From JBPCRW01 sp050996405 (GTDB lineage Bacteria; Acidobacteriota; Blastocatellia; Pyrinomonadales; Pyrinomonadaceae): a stretch of DNA of 8,323 nt. The stretch covers positions 1-8,323 of the forward strand of contig JBPCRW010000023.1 of NCBI GenBank assembly GCA_050996405.1. Direction: 5' to 3'. Within the stretch, counting starts at the first letter, position 1, and each line of letters opens with the position of its first letter. The notes under the pieces were generated by a model. It saw nothing but the letters and a program-made list of their open reading frames with translations. It ran no database searches and had not been told where the DNA came from. The position numbers and the translations under genes are program-made. Shown here piece after piece: positions 1-6,615 of the stretch.

Positions 1-24
1 TAAGGATACAAATAAGGATACAAC
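1..24. repeat. Two tandem 12-bp repeats
   Basis: Two adjacent 12-base units, TAAGGATACAAA and TAAGGATACAAC, differ only at the last base. They sit at the window edge outside the tRNA fragment, so further units may lie to the left. No function can be assigned. Confidence 0.6.
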
Positions 25-26
25 AT

Positions 27-56
27 AAGAAGGATGCTTAAATGAGCGTCCTTCTT
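27..56 (-). terminator. Hairpin beyond the tRNA 3' end, possible terminator
   Basis: Arms at 27-37 and 46-56 pair over 11 positions (one G-T wobble) around an 8-base loop. On the minus strand the hairpin begins about 21 bases after the CCA of the tRNA-like sequence, where a tRNA terminator would be expected. The following bases are only moderately T-rich, so termination is plausible but not clear. Confidence 0.4.
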
Positions 57-77
57 GCTGTAAGTTGTTGAGAATAA

Positions 78-127
78 TGGAGCCATCCATGGGATTCAAA
101 CCCACGACCTTTCGATTACGAATCGAA
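78..127 (-). pseudogene. 3' half of tRNA-Thr (anticodon CGU), probable integration site copy
   Basis: Read on the minus strand, this segment has a perfect 5-bp anticodon stem (TTCGA/TCGAA) around the 7-base loop TTCGTAA, with anticodon CGT for threonine codon ACG. A 5-base variable loop follows, then a T arm (GTGGG/CCCAT, one G-T pair, loop TTTGAAT), the acceptor 3' strand GGATGGC, discriminator T and an encoded CCA. The upstream minus-strand sequence (128-165) has neither the acceptor partner GCCATCC nor a convincing D arm, so a complete tRNA is not present. A 3' tRNA remnant whose 5' side abuts an integrase gene is the classic geometry of an attachment-site copy left by a tRNA-integrating element. 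The alternative is a decayed tRNA gene. Confidence 0.72.
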
Positions 128-167
128 AAAACCAGCATTACATAGCTACTCTGACTATACCATAGTA

Positions 168-816
168 ATGAACAATCCTTTTGGGAAAACTGAAAAATTG
201 ATTTCAAACGCATCGGAAAAAGCGCGTGAGCGGGTTTTAAGTTATCAAGAAGAGATACGATTACTAAATGAGTATGCGGGAGAGCGCGAACATATCAAGC
301 CGATTTTAATATGCGTTCTTGATACAGCGATGCGACCAGAAGAGATTTATAAGTTAAATTGGAGCGATATTGATTTTGACAATAGCGTCATTACTATACT
401 CGCTGAAAATACAAAAACGGAAACTGAAAGGATTGTTGGAATCATCCCACGCCTGAAAAATGAACTTGAAAAAATCTGGACATCTAGTCCACAATTGCCA
501 AATTTCACAGTATTTGGCGTGAAATCGATTAAAACGGCTTTCAAAACTGCTTGCAGGAAAGCAAGGATAATAAAACTTTCGTTTCCGTGATTGCCGGCAC
601 ACAGCGACAACAAGAATGGTTAATTGCGGTATGCCGCAAGCTGAAATTATGAAGACAACCGGACATACCCAACTTAAGACTTTTTTGCGTTATGTAAATT
701 TAACGATGGAAAGTGTGAGCAGCAGCGCAAAGAAGTTTGGCGATTTTTTAAATAGTAAATTAGCAAATACAAAACACGGTGAAGAGGTATCTGCCCAGTC
801 AGAAACTATCAATTAG
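168..816 (+). pseudogene. Decayed tyrosine integrase: N-terminus missing, frameshifted
   Basis: The first reading frame (168-590, 140 residues) contains the start of a tyrosine recombinase catalytic domain: the box I arginine in AMRPEEI (R56) and the beta-hairpin lysine in NTKT (K83). The second frame (continuing to the stop at 814-816) carries RDCRHTATTRM, then the GHT motif (His codon 664-666) and the nucleophilic tyrosine in FLRYVN (691-693). The frames join if one A is removed from the A-run at 572-575, giving ARIINFRFRDCRHT. The arm-binding and core-binding domains (usually about 150-200 residues) are absent. The frame stays open upstream to 78 but reads antisense through the tRNA fragment. 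Box II normally reads HDLRHT; here the first His is Arg, so a catalytic residue is also lost. Most likely a dead integrase of the element that used the adjacent tRNA site. Confidence 0.85.
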
Positions 817-867
817 GGTATTTGTAAAAAGACCGAGCGCGGGTGAAAAACGATTAGCCGTAAGCCG

Positions 868-876
868 TGTTATAAT
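868..876 (+). promoter_or_regulatory. Extended -10 promoter of the toxin-antitoxin operon
   Basis: TGTTATAAT gives a perfect TATAAT hexamer preceded by the TGn extension, 21 bases before the antitoxin start. No good -35 is visible 16-18 bases upstream, which is typical of extended -10 promoters. Transcription would start near 883, leaving a very short leader that holds the ribosome binding site AGGGAGA. Confidence 0.55.
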
Positions 877-897
877 CCGAAAAAGGGAGAAGCGAAT

Positions 898-1176
898 ATG
901 TTGACCACAATCGAAGCTGAAGTGGACGTAAACGGAAAGGTAACTCTGCTTGAGCCTATCCGAATCACTAAAAAAAGTCGGGCAATTATAACTTTGCTTG
1001 AAGACGAGAATGCGGCAAAACCGGAGATGAGCGAGCGGGAAGCGCAAGCAGCCGAAGATCGTTTCGCGCAGTGGATCGGTTCGGTTGATAGCGGAAATCT
1101 TGATTCCGCCAATAACGAACAAATTGATGTCGACCTTGTTTGGGAATACGGAGCAACGCACGATGACGAACGATGA
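898..1176 (+). CDS. Antitoxin of a type II toxin-antitoxin pair (VapB-like)
   Basis: A 92-residue protein. Residues 1-36 have the short beta-strand pattern of small DNA-binding antitoxins (IEAEVDVNGKVTLLEPI), of the kind that bind their own promoter as dimers. The acidic C-terminal half (from about residue 45) would form the toxin-neutralising tail. The start is supported by AGGGAGA seven bases upstream. The gene overlaps the PIN toxin by 14 bp, the usual translationally coupled order of antitoxin then toxin. Autoregulation at the promoter just upstream is expected from the family but no operator was identified. I cannot tell the exact antitoxin family (AbrB/MazE-type or another VapB class), so no symbol is given. 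Confidence 0.75.
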   Translation: MLTTIEAEVDVNGKVTLLEPIRITKKSRAIITLLEDENAAKPEMSEREAQAAEDRFAQWIGSVDSGNLDSANNEQIDVDLVWEYGATHDDER

Positions 1177-1570
1177 TTTGTTTTTAGACACATCGGGTCT
1201 GCTTTGTCTGTTTGATAAAGCAGATTCTCGCCATGAAAGTGCCGCCAAATTTTTTCGTCAAGCTAAATCTTTGTTCACGTCAAATTATGTTTTGGCAGAA
1301 TTTATTCCGCTTGTAATGAGCCGCAAACTTCATCGAACAAGCGCGCTTTTCTTTTTGAAGAATTTTGTTTTGCTGCCCCGCCTCGAACTTGTTTGGGTTG
1401 ATGAAAAAACTCATCAAATGGCAATGTCGCTGATTGAAGATCGACTGGACAAAAATTATTCGCTCTGCGATGCCGTAAGTTTTGTAATTATGCGGAAGCG
1501 AGAAATTTCTGAAGCCTTAACTACCGATAAACATTTCGAGCAGGAAGGTTTTATTCGCCTGCTTAAATAA
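1163..1570 (+). CDS. PIN-domain ribonuclease toxin (VapC-like)
   Basis: A 135-residue protein, normal for a single PIN domain. The acidic metal-binding residues of the family are visible: D9 in LFLDTSG, E46 in YVLAEF, D103 in YSLCDAVSF and D122 in ALTTDKHF. PIN toxins of this class are Mg-dependent RNases that cut tRNA or rRNA when the antitoxin is degraded. The ATG at 1163 lies inside the antitoxin gene (14-bp overlap). An in-frame start at 1085 would add 26 residues, encoded within the antitoxin gene, ahead of the first PIN strand and is less likely. No strong ribosome binding site precedes 1163, which suggests translational coupling. All catalytic positions are intact, so this looks functional, unlike the genes on either side. 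Confidence 0.88.
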   Translation: MTNDDLFLDTSGLLCLFDKADSRHESAAKFFRQAKSLFTSNYVLAEFIPLVMSRKLHRTSALFFLKNFVLLPRLELVWVDEKTHQMAMSLIEDRLDKNYSLCDAVSFVIMRKREISEALTTDKHFEQEGFIRLLK

Positions 1571-1946
1571 ATCTACCTGCCAAACAGAAAAACGGTTTCC
1601 AAAAATAAAGATAACCGTTTTCGTGCAGTGCTTCGAGCCACATTTGCATGACAACGGTCAAACGGTTTGCTTCGTCAATACTGATGATTGATTTTTGTCG
1701 TTGTAAGGATTCAGCGACTCCTTTTTGAAGTCGCGGGCTGGTTGGCAATTTGTCATCTTCGGAGTAAAGATTTAGCTGGAATGCGAGCGAAACAAGAATT
1801 TGTTTGACGGAATTCGGAACAATTTTAATCGTCCTTGCGCCATTGCTTTTTAATTCTTCATCAGCAACCTTTAAGAGTGCGGAAGTTCCGATTCCAGCGT
1901 TTCCGACAAGCAAAAGCGAATGTCCGGCGATCATAAAGTCCGTCAT
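1563..1946 (-). pseudogene. Fragment of an AAA-type ATPase with a defective Walker A
   Basis: A 127-residue reading frame shows SLLLVGNAGIGTSALL at residues 10-25. This is a Walker A loop (GxxGxGKS) in which the essential lysine is threonine (residue 21, codon ACT). A Walker B-like stretch KSIISIDEA (residues 85-93) follows at the usual distance. The final 18 residues or so after ALHENG look nothing like an ATPase, and the frame ends inside the toxin gene's 3' end, which suggests a frameshift plus loss of the C-terminal half. The frame is open upstream to 1979 without a better start. Related small ATPases occur with mobile elements, but I cannot name the family. Probably a non-functional remnant of the same accessory region; an ATP-independent role is possible but unsupported. 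Confidence 0.55.
1589..1621. terminator. Inverted repeat between convergent genes, possible terminator
   Basis: AAAACGGTT (1589-1597) and AACCGTTTT (1613-1621) form a perfect 9-bp stem with a 15-base loop. It begins 18 bases after the toxin stop codon and lies inside the 3' end of the convergent ATPase fragment. The A-run at one end and the T-run at the other would let it work in either direction, although the stem is poor in GC. Confidence 0.45.
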
Positions 1947-1979
1947 TAAATTATCTGATACGGTAACGAGTAATAACGA

Positions 1980-2475
1980 TTATTCACGGAAATTAACCCT
2001 ATTTTTGCCTTGAAAATCAGCATTTTGTTGTTGTTAAAATGCGCCACGTGACAAGTAAGTTATGAAACTTTTTAACCAAAATATAAATTCGTCCAATCGA
2101 AAGCTAAATCATTGCCACACCTGCCAGAATTGAGATATAACAATTTTTTGATTATTAAAACTCGCGCTGCACCAGTTTAATTACACATATCAACTGTAAA
2201 CCTACAGATGAATTATTATTATGGAAAACATACTTCTAAGTGAAACGAGTGAAGAATTTGTCTGCTTATAGGCAACAAATCCTAGTGCAGTAAAGTTAAT
2301 AAAACGCGCTTTTCCGAAAATTCGTTATCAATTCTAACCCTCTTTTTCAATCCTAGTTAGAAGGGCAGTAATAAATTTCGTAATTTGTTGTTGGCGGCTT
2401 TAATATAAAAAACAGAGTGCGATTCCCATTCGATTTATAATAAAGATTTATGTTTATTTATAATTTGTAAAATAA
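1980..2475. other. AT-rich stretch without a recognisable gene
   Basis: About 500 bases with stops in all frames at short intervals. Visible structure is limited to a 7-bp hairpin (GCATTTT at 2020-2026, AAAATGC at 2036-2042) and a loosely duplicated pair of words, AATCCTAGT at 2278-2286 and 2349-2357, each followed by GCAGTAA (directly in the first, after 7 bases in the second). The AT content is much higher than in the efflux operon to the right, consistent with this being the far end of the decayed accessory segment. No RNA gene or second attachment copy was found. Confidence 0.5.
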
Positions 2476-2477
2476 TA

Positions 2478-2492
2478 TAGTGGGGTATAGTA
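2478..2492 (+). promoter_or_regulatory. G-tract operator of the RcnR/FrmR-like repressor
   Basis: TAGTGGGGTATAGTA matches 11 of 14 defined positions of the known RcnR operator pattern TACT-G6-N-AGTA. It is flanked by AT-rich sequence, as in CsoR/RcnR/FrmR family operators. It lies 38 bp before the repressor start and overlaps a plausible -10 (TATAGT, 2486-2491) with a weak -35 (TTGTAA, 2465-2470). Repressor binding here would block transcription of its own gene and of the efflux genes behind it. Confidence 0.65.
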
Positions 2493-2530
2493 TATTTGAT
2501 GAAAAACAGTTTTTAGTTTATAAAATTTAA

Positions 2531-2812
2531 ATGGCACATATACTAAAAGACAAGAAAAAACTGCTGAACCGAACTCGACGCATTCGCGGTCAAATTGAGG
2601 CAATTGAGCGAATGATCGAAGAAGAAACTGAAGGCTGCACGGATGTTCTCCAACTAATCGCTTCCTGCCGGGGCGCAATTAATGGTTTGATGGCGGAAGT
2701 TATTGAAGGACATATTCGCTTTCATATCATTGACCCCGATAAAAAGCCGACTCGCGAGCAAACCGAAGCCGCGCAGGAAGTCATTGAAGTAGTAAACAGA
2801 TATTTAAAATAA
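2531..2812 (+). CDS. RcnR/FrmR/CsoR-family metal-sensing repressor
   Basis: A 93-residue all-helical repressor of the DUF156 family, full length. The family forms tetramers that bind G-tract operators and release DNA on binding a metal or reacting with an aldehyde. Visible family signatures are RRIRGQIEAIERM (residues 16-28) and the block around GAINGLMAEVIEGHIRFHI (48-66). The ligand positions are H3, C36, H61 and H65, the His-Cys-His-His set of nickel/cobalt sensor RcnR rather than the Cys-His-Cys set of copper sensor CsoR; formaldehyde sensor FrmR has Pro at position 2 and lacks the full set. An extra C46 is present. No clear Shine-Dalgarno precedes the ATG, but the alternative starts would remove H3. 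It is first in an operon with an ABC exporter 16 bp downstream and then CDF efflux genes, so a Ni/Co (or Zn) efflux regulator is the best reading. Confidence 0.88.
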   Translation: MAHILKDKKKLLNRTRRIRGQIEAIERMIEEETEGCTDVLQLIASCRGAINGLMAEVIEGHIRFHIIDPDKKPTREQTEAAQEVIEVVNRYLK

Positions 2813-2828
2813 GGCAGCGCGCAAACAT

Positions 2829-4811
2829 ATGTCACCCGGAATTAGACCTAAGCCCGTCGTAAAAAAAATGACCTGGCGCGAACGCTTCACCGCGCTCAAG
2901 TATATGCCGCCGTTTTTCAAACTCGTCTGGAAAACTAATCGCGGCTTTACCGTTTTGATGATTGCATTGCGAGTAGTGCGATCGTTCGTTCCGGTCGCCA
3001 CGCTCTGGGTCGGTAAACTCATCATTGATGCCGTGCTGACGGCGCGAACAGTATCGCCCGACGCAGATGAGCAGTCTTTTTACAATAATTTTCATTTGTG
3101 GGAACTCGTCACGCTCGAATTCGGAATCGTCGCGCTCGGACAGCTTTTAACGCGGGCTTCGGCATTGATTGAAAGTTTGTCGGGCGATTTGTTCGCCAAC
3201 CAAATCAGCGTCCGGCTAATGCGGCACGCCGCGCGGCTCGATTTATACCAATTCGAAAATCCCGAATTCTACGACCGATTGGAAAGAGCGCGCCGACAGA
3301 CTACGGGAAGAATCGGACTTTTGCCGCAAATCTTTCAGGTCGCTCAGGACGCATTTACGCTCGCATCTTTGGCTGCCGCACTGCTCGTTTTTAGCCCGCT
3401 GCTCGTGTTGCTTTTGGTGTTTTCAGTATTACCCAGTTTCTTAGGCGCGACGCATTATGCAGCACTTGAGTATTCGCTACTGTTTCGCCAAACGCCGGAG
3501 CGAAGATTACTCGATTATTTTCGTTATATCGGAGCAAGCAACGAAACGGCGAAGGAAGTTCAAATGTTTGGACTGGCTAATTGGTTGGTCGAACGATTTC
3601 GCCGCATTTCAAATCGCTTTTACAACGAAAACAAAAAACTTTCGATTCGGCGCGGCATTTCCGGCGCGGCATTGTCGATTCTCGGCACGCTCGGCTATTA
3701 CGCAGCTTACGTTTCTATTCTGGCGCAAGCCGTGAGCGGAGCAATCACAGTCGGTTCGCTGACGTTCCTTGCCGGTTCGTTCGCCCGCAGCCGCGATCTG
3801 GTCGAAAGCATTTTAAGTAACGCCGGCACGGTTTTCAGTCAGGCACTTTACCTGAAAGATTTGTTCGATTTTTTTGAAGTGCAGCCGACAATAGTTTCGC
3901 CTGTTAACGGGCGAAAAGTCCCTAAAACAATTGAGCAGGGATTCGTTTTTGAAGCGGTCGGTTTTCGTTATCCCGAATCGGAGAAATCGGCGATTCGCAA
4001 CGTCAGTTTTACTTTGAAACCGGGCGAGCGAATCGCTTTAGTCGGCGAAAATGGCGCGGGGAAAACGACGCTCACTAAATTGATCGCCCGTCTTTACGAC
4101 CCGAACGAAGGACGAATCACGCTCGATGGCGTTGATTTGCGCGAATACGATTTGGAATCGCTGCGCTCTGCAATCAGCGTTATTTTTCAGGATTTTGTGC
4201 GCTACGATATGGCGTTCGGCGCAAATATCGGTGTCGGCGAAATCGAGTCGGTCGAATCCTACATTTCTAAAACGCAGGAAAGCCGCGCCGAGCGTGAAAG
4301 CATCACCAATAAAAATTCTGCGGCGAATGGCAAAGAAAACGGCTTTGATCTTGAGCCGAAAATTAATGTTCCTCGAATCGAAGTTCCCGCGCAAATTCAG
4401 ACAGCGGCGGAGAAATCGCTTGCGGCAACTTTATTGCCGCGCCTGCCGGATGGTTACGACCAGATGCTCGGAAAACGATTTGAAGGCGGCGTTGATTTAT
4501 CCGGCGGCGAATGGCAAAAAGTCGCTTTGGGACGCGCTTATATGCGCGACGCGCAGCTTTTAATCTTGGACGAGCCGACTGCCGCGCTCGATGCTCGCGC
4601 CGAGTTTGAAGTTTTCACGCGATTTAGCGAACTGAGTCAGGGACGTATGGCGATTTTGATTTCGCATCGTTTTTCGACCGTCAGGATGGCTGACCGGATT
4701 ATCGTTTTGCAAAATGGGACGGTTGCCGAAGAAGGAACGCACGACGCGCTTGTTTCAAGTGGCGGCGCATATGCCGAGTTGTTTGAATTGCAAGCCGCTG
4801 GTTACCAGTAA
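2829..4811 (+). CDS. ABC exporter half-transporter (membrane domain fused to ATPase)
   Basis: A 660-residue inner-membrane ABC exporter subunit, expected to work as a dimer. An N-terminal membrane domain has hydrophobic segments at about 40-68, 95-110, 175-205, 278-302 and 308-320. The ATPase domain begins near 370, with Walker A GENGAGKTT (406-414), Q-loop Q454, signature LSGGE (557-561), Walker B LLILDE (577-582) and H-loop H613. All catalytic motifs are intact. Between the Q-loop and the signature, residues about 472-520 form a polar, Ser/Glu/Asn-rich insert absent from usual relatives. The start follows the repressor stop by 16 bp with AAGG upstream; M14 is an alternative start. The substrate cannot be read from sequence. 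Operon position suggests a metal, a metal chelate or another stress compound, but this ATPase type also exports lipids and peptides. Confidence 0.9.
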   Translation: MSPGIRPKPVVKKMTWRERFTALKYMPPFFKLVWKTNRGFTVLMIALRVVRSFVPVATLWVGKLIIDAVLTARTVSPDADEQSFYNNFHLWELVTLEFGIVALGQLLTRASALIESLSGDLFANQISVRLMRHAARLDLYQFENPEFYDRLERARRQTTGRIGLLPQIFQVAQDAFTLASLAAALLVFSPLLVLLLVFSVLPSFLGATHYAALEYSLLFRQTPERRLLDYFRYIGASNETAKEVQMFGLANWLVERFRRISNRFYNENKKLSIRRGISGAALSILGTLGYYAAYVSILAQAVSGAITVGSLTFLAGSFARSRDLVESILSNAGTVFSQALYLKDLFDFFEVQPTIVSPVNGRKVPKTIEQGFVFEAVGFRYPESEKSAIRNVSFTLKPGERIALVGENGAGKTTLTKLIARLYDPNEGRITLDGVDLREYDLESLRSAISVIFQDFVRYDMAFGANIGVGEIESVESYISKTQESRAERESITNKNSAANGKENGFDLEPKINVPRIEVPAQIQTAAEKSLAATLLPRLPDGYDQMLGKRFEGGVDLSGGEWQKVALGRAYMRDAQLLILDEPTAALDARAEFEVFTRFSELSQGRMAILISHRFSTVRMADRIIVLQNGTVAEEGTHDALVSSGGAYAELFELQAAGYQ

Positions 4812-4862
4812 ATCGGATTTTTTAATTTTAATTTGCGGCTTAAAAACCGAAGGACAATCCTT

Positions 4863-5942
4863 ATGAACGAACGGAATCACGACCATCAGCAATCGAATAA
4901 AGGCGAGCATTCCCACACGAAAGATGCTCACGAGCAAGGCAAACACGACGCGGGTCGCGGTCACAATCATCACGGCGGCGGTGAACACGGTCATACGCAC
5001 GGTGTAATTGACCCGTCAATCGCCGCTACTGACAGAGGATTGTGGGCGGTTAAATGGTCTTTTATTGGACTGTTTCTAACCACGCTGATACAAATTTTTA
5101 TTTTTTATTTTTCGGGAAGCATCGCGCTGCTCGCCGACGCGATTCACAACGTCGGCGACGCTTGCACCGCCATCCCGCTCGGCATCGCCTTCATTTTAGG
5201 CAAGCGAAAGCCGAGCAAAAGATTCACTTACGGTTTCGGGCGCGTCGAAGATTTAGCCGGTCTAGTCGTCGTGCTGACAATTCTAGCGAGCGCGATTTGG
5301 GCGGGTTACGAGTCAATCAACAGATTCTTTCACCCGAAGCCCGTTACTTACCTCTGGGCGGTAGTGATTGGCGGAATCGTCGGCTTTTTAGGAAATGAAG
5401 GCGTTGCCATATTCCGTATCAAAGTTGGGAAAGAAATGGGGAGTGCTGCGCTCGTCGCCGACGGCTATCACGCGCGCACTGACGGCATCGCCAGTCTCGC
5501 AGTCATTTTAAGTGCGATTGGCGTGTATTTGGGATTCCCGCTCGCCGACCCGATTATTGGAATCATTATGACGATTCTAATTTTGAAAATCGTCTGGGAA
5601 TCGTCGGGCGCGGTTTTTACCCGCCTGCTCGACGGCGTTGAACCGGACGTGCCGGATAAAATTAAAGAGCAAGCCAAAAAAGCCGAGGGCGTGAAAGATG
5701 TCAGCGAAGTGCGCGTGCGATGGCTCGGACACCGGATGCACGCCGAGCTAAACGTCGTCGTCGCCGAAAATTTATTGGTCGAACAGGGTCACGATATTGC
5801 AACCCGTGTGCGCCACGAGCTTTTGCACAACTTGCCGTTTCTTTCTAATGCGACAGTTCACATTGACCCAGCGAACGCTTCGGGCGAAGCGCACCATAAA
5901 ATTAAGGAACACGCGCACGACGGACCTGCCCATTCGCATTAA
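4863..5942 (+). CDS. CDF-family heavy-metal cation efflux protein (CzcD/ZitB-like)
   Basis: A 359-residue cation diffusion facilitator, which exchanges Zn, Co or related divalent ions for protons across the inner membrane. It has six hydrophobic segments between about residues 61 and 245. The transport site is formed by two HxxxD motifs, H95/D99 in ADAIHNVGD and H203/D207 in ADGYHARTD, the arrangement of Zn/Co-type CDFs. A cytoplasmic ferredoxin-like domain follows (about 260-336). The first 46 residues contain 12 histidines and the last 16 contain 6 more, likely metal-buffering tails. ATG 4863 is preceded by GAAGGA at an 8-base spacing; an upstream in-frame TTG (4833) lacks such a site. It lies 51 bp behind the ABC gene and 36 bp before a second, broken CDF gene. 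Confidence 0.92.
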   Translation: MNERNHDHQQSNKGEHSHTKDAHEQGKHDAGRGHNHHGGGEHGHTHGVIDPSIAATDRGLWAVKWSFIGLFLTTLIQIFIFYFSGSIALLADAIHNVGDACTAIPLGIAFILGKRKPSKRFTYGFGRVEDLAGLVVVLTILASAIWAGYESINRFFHPKPVTYLWAVVIGGIVGFLGNEGVAIFRIKVGKEMGSAALVADGYHARTDGIASLAVILSAIGVYLGFPLADPIIGIIMTILILKIVWESSGAVFTRLLDGVEPDVPDKIKEQAKKAEGVKDVSEVRVRWLGHRMHAELNVVVAENLLVEQGHDIATRVRHELLHNLPFLSNATVHIDPANASGEAHHKIKEHAHDGPAHSH

Positions 5943-5978
5943 TCGGTTTATGACAAAAAGGAAATTCTTAAACAAAAT

Positions 5979-6327
5979 ATGGGACATAAACATAATCACG
6001 CGCCGACTGATTACGGACGTGCTTTTGCTATTGGCGTAATTCTCAATCTCGGTTTTGTCGTCCTTGAAGTCATCTACGGGCAACTTTCAAATTCGCTCGC
6101 GCTGGTCGCAGATGCTGGACACAATTTAAGCGACGTGCTTGGTCTTGCATTTAGCATGGGGCGCGATGATTCTCGCTCGCCGCAGTCCGACAACCGAACG
6201 CACTTACGATTTCAGGCGTTCTTCGATTTTAGCCGCGCTCATCAACGCTGCGGTTCTTCTCATCAGCGTCGGAGATAAAATCGTCACGGAAGGCAGCTTT
6301 CTGCTTCGCGCCGAATGGCTCAAGTAA
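5979..6327 (+). pseudogene. Second CDF efflux gene, frameshifted and truncated
   Basis: The first frame encodes a normal CDF N-terminus: MGHKHNH, a first membrane segment, and the metal motif H48/D52 in ADAGHNLSD. After DVLGLA the reading moves to the next frame, which continues with LAWGAMILARR and SSILAALINAAVLLISVG, standard CDF sequence. The two join if one T is removed from the T-run at 6150-6152. Similarity fades after about 6275 and the frame stops at 6327, so about 116 of the usual 300 residues remain; the second HxxxD site and the cytoplasmic domain are gone. AAAAGGA lies upstream of the ATG at a rather long spacing. Its kinship to the intact neighbour is of the family level (both begin His-rich), so this is a decayed paralogue, not a fresh duplicate. 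A sequencing error could explain the shift but not the missing C-terminus. Confidence 0.85.
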
Positions 6328-6453
6328 CATTCAGCAGTGAAATGTGCGGAAAGGTTTTTCACGAATCATTTAAGAAAGAAGTTGCGACCGGGACAAAACG
6401 GCGCGGCACTTCGCTTTGTAATTTTTGTGAAGAACTCCTCCGGCGGCAGCCAC

Positions 6454-6492
6454 GCTGTCTGTTAGCAGATACTCGCTGCTTGCTAACGGACA
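6454..6492. promoter_or_regulatory. Inverted repeat, probable activator site upstream of sigma-54 promoter A
   Basis: TGTCTGTTAGCA (6456-6467) and TGCTAACGGACA (6481-6492) pair over 12 positions with one wobble and a 13-base spacer. The left arm matches 11 of 12 bases of an element upstream of the other sigma-54 promoter (7906-7917). It ends 98 bp before the -24 box at 6590, a usual distance for an enhancer-binding protein. It could alternatively act as a terminator hairpin for the CDF operon, but no T-run follows on the plus strand. Confidence 0.5.
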
Positions 6493-6589
6493 ACTAAAAA
6501 CATCTTTAATCCGTCCTTACATTTTCGTAAATTCAATTTTTCTCAACAAAATAAAGGATTTAATTAATCGCTGCAAGACGCGAAAATTG

Positions 6590-6605
6590 TGGCAGGAAAC
6601 TTGCC
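6590..6605 (+). promoter_or_regulatory. Candidate sigma-54 promoter A
   Basis: TGGCAGGAAACTTGCC has the invariant GG and GC dinucleotides exactly 10 bases apart (6591-6592, 6603-6604) and the TGGCA and TTGC cores of the -24/-12 consensus. Mismatches are G for C in the -24 box and C at the last position. A start near 6616 is predicted, 231 bases before the next gene. The site is also a short palindrome (TGGCA-N7-TGCCA), so a plain operator is an alternative. Confidence 0.42.
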
Positions 6606-6615
6606 ATATGGATAA

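Noticed and set aside
128..165. Possible 5' half completing the tRNA-Thr
   Set aside because: No 7-base partner for the acceptor strand is present and a D arm cannot be drawn convincingly, so a full tRNA is not supported.
1085..1162. Upstream ATG extending the PIN toxin by 26 residues
   Set aside because: The extension lies fully within the antitoxin gene and precedes the first PIN strand; family members begin a few residues before the first Asp.
2221..2271. Tiny open frame (MENILLSETSEEFVCL) in the AT-rich gap
   Set aside because: Only 16 codons, no ribosome binding site and no context.
4038..4563. Long open frames on both strands inside the ABC transporter ATPase region
   Set aside because: The transporter frame carries all ABC motifs through this stretch; the others are Arg-rich shadows.
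4833..4862. TTG start extending the CDF exporter by 10 residues
   Set aside because: ATG 4863 has a GAAGGA ribosome binding site at 8 bases; the extension has none and adds residues encoded in the intergenic spacer.
6315..6497. 60-codon frame with a CxxC motif (LCNFC) just after the CDF remnant
   Set aside because: It starts inside the CDF remnant, has no ribosome binding site, resembles no family I recognise, and its end overlaps the inverted repeat upstream of promoter A.
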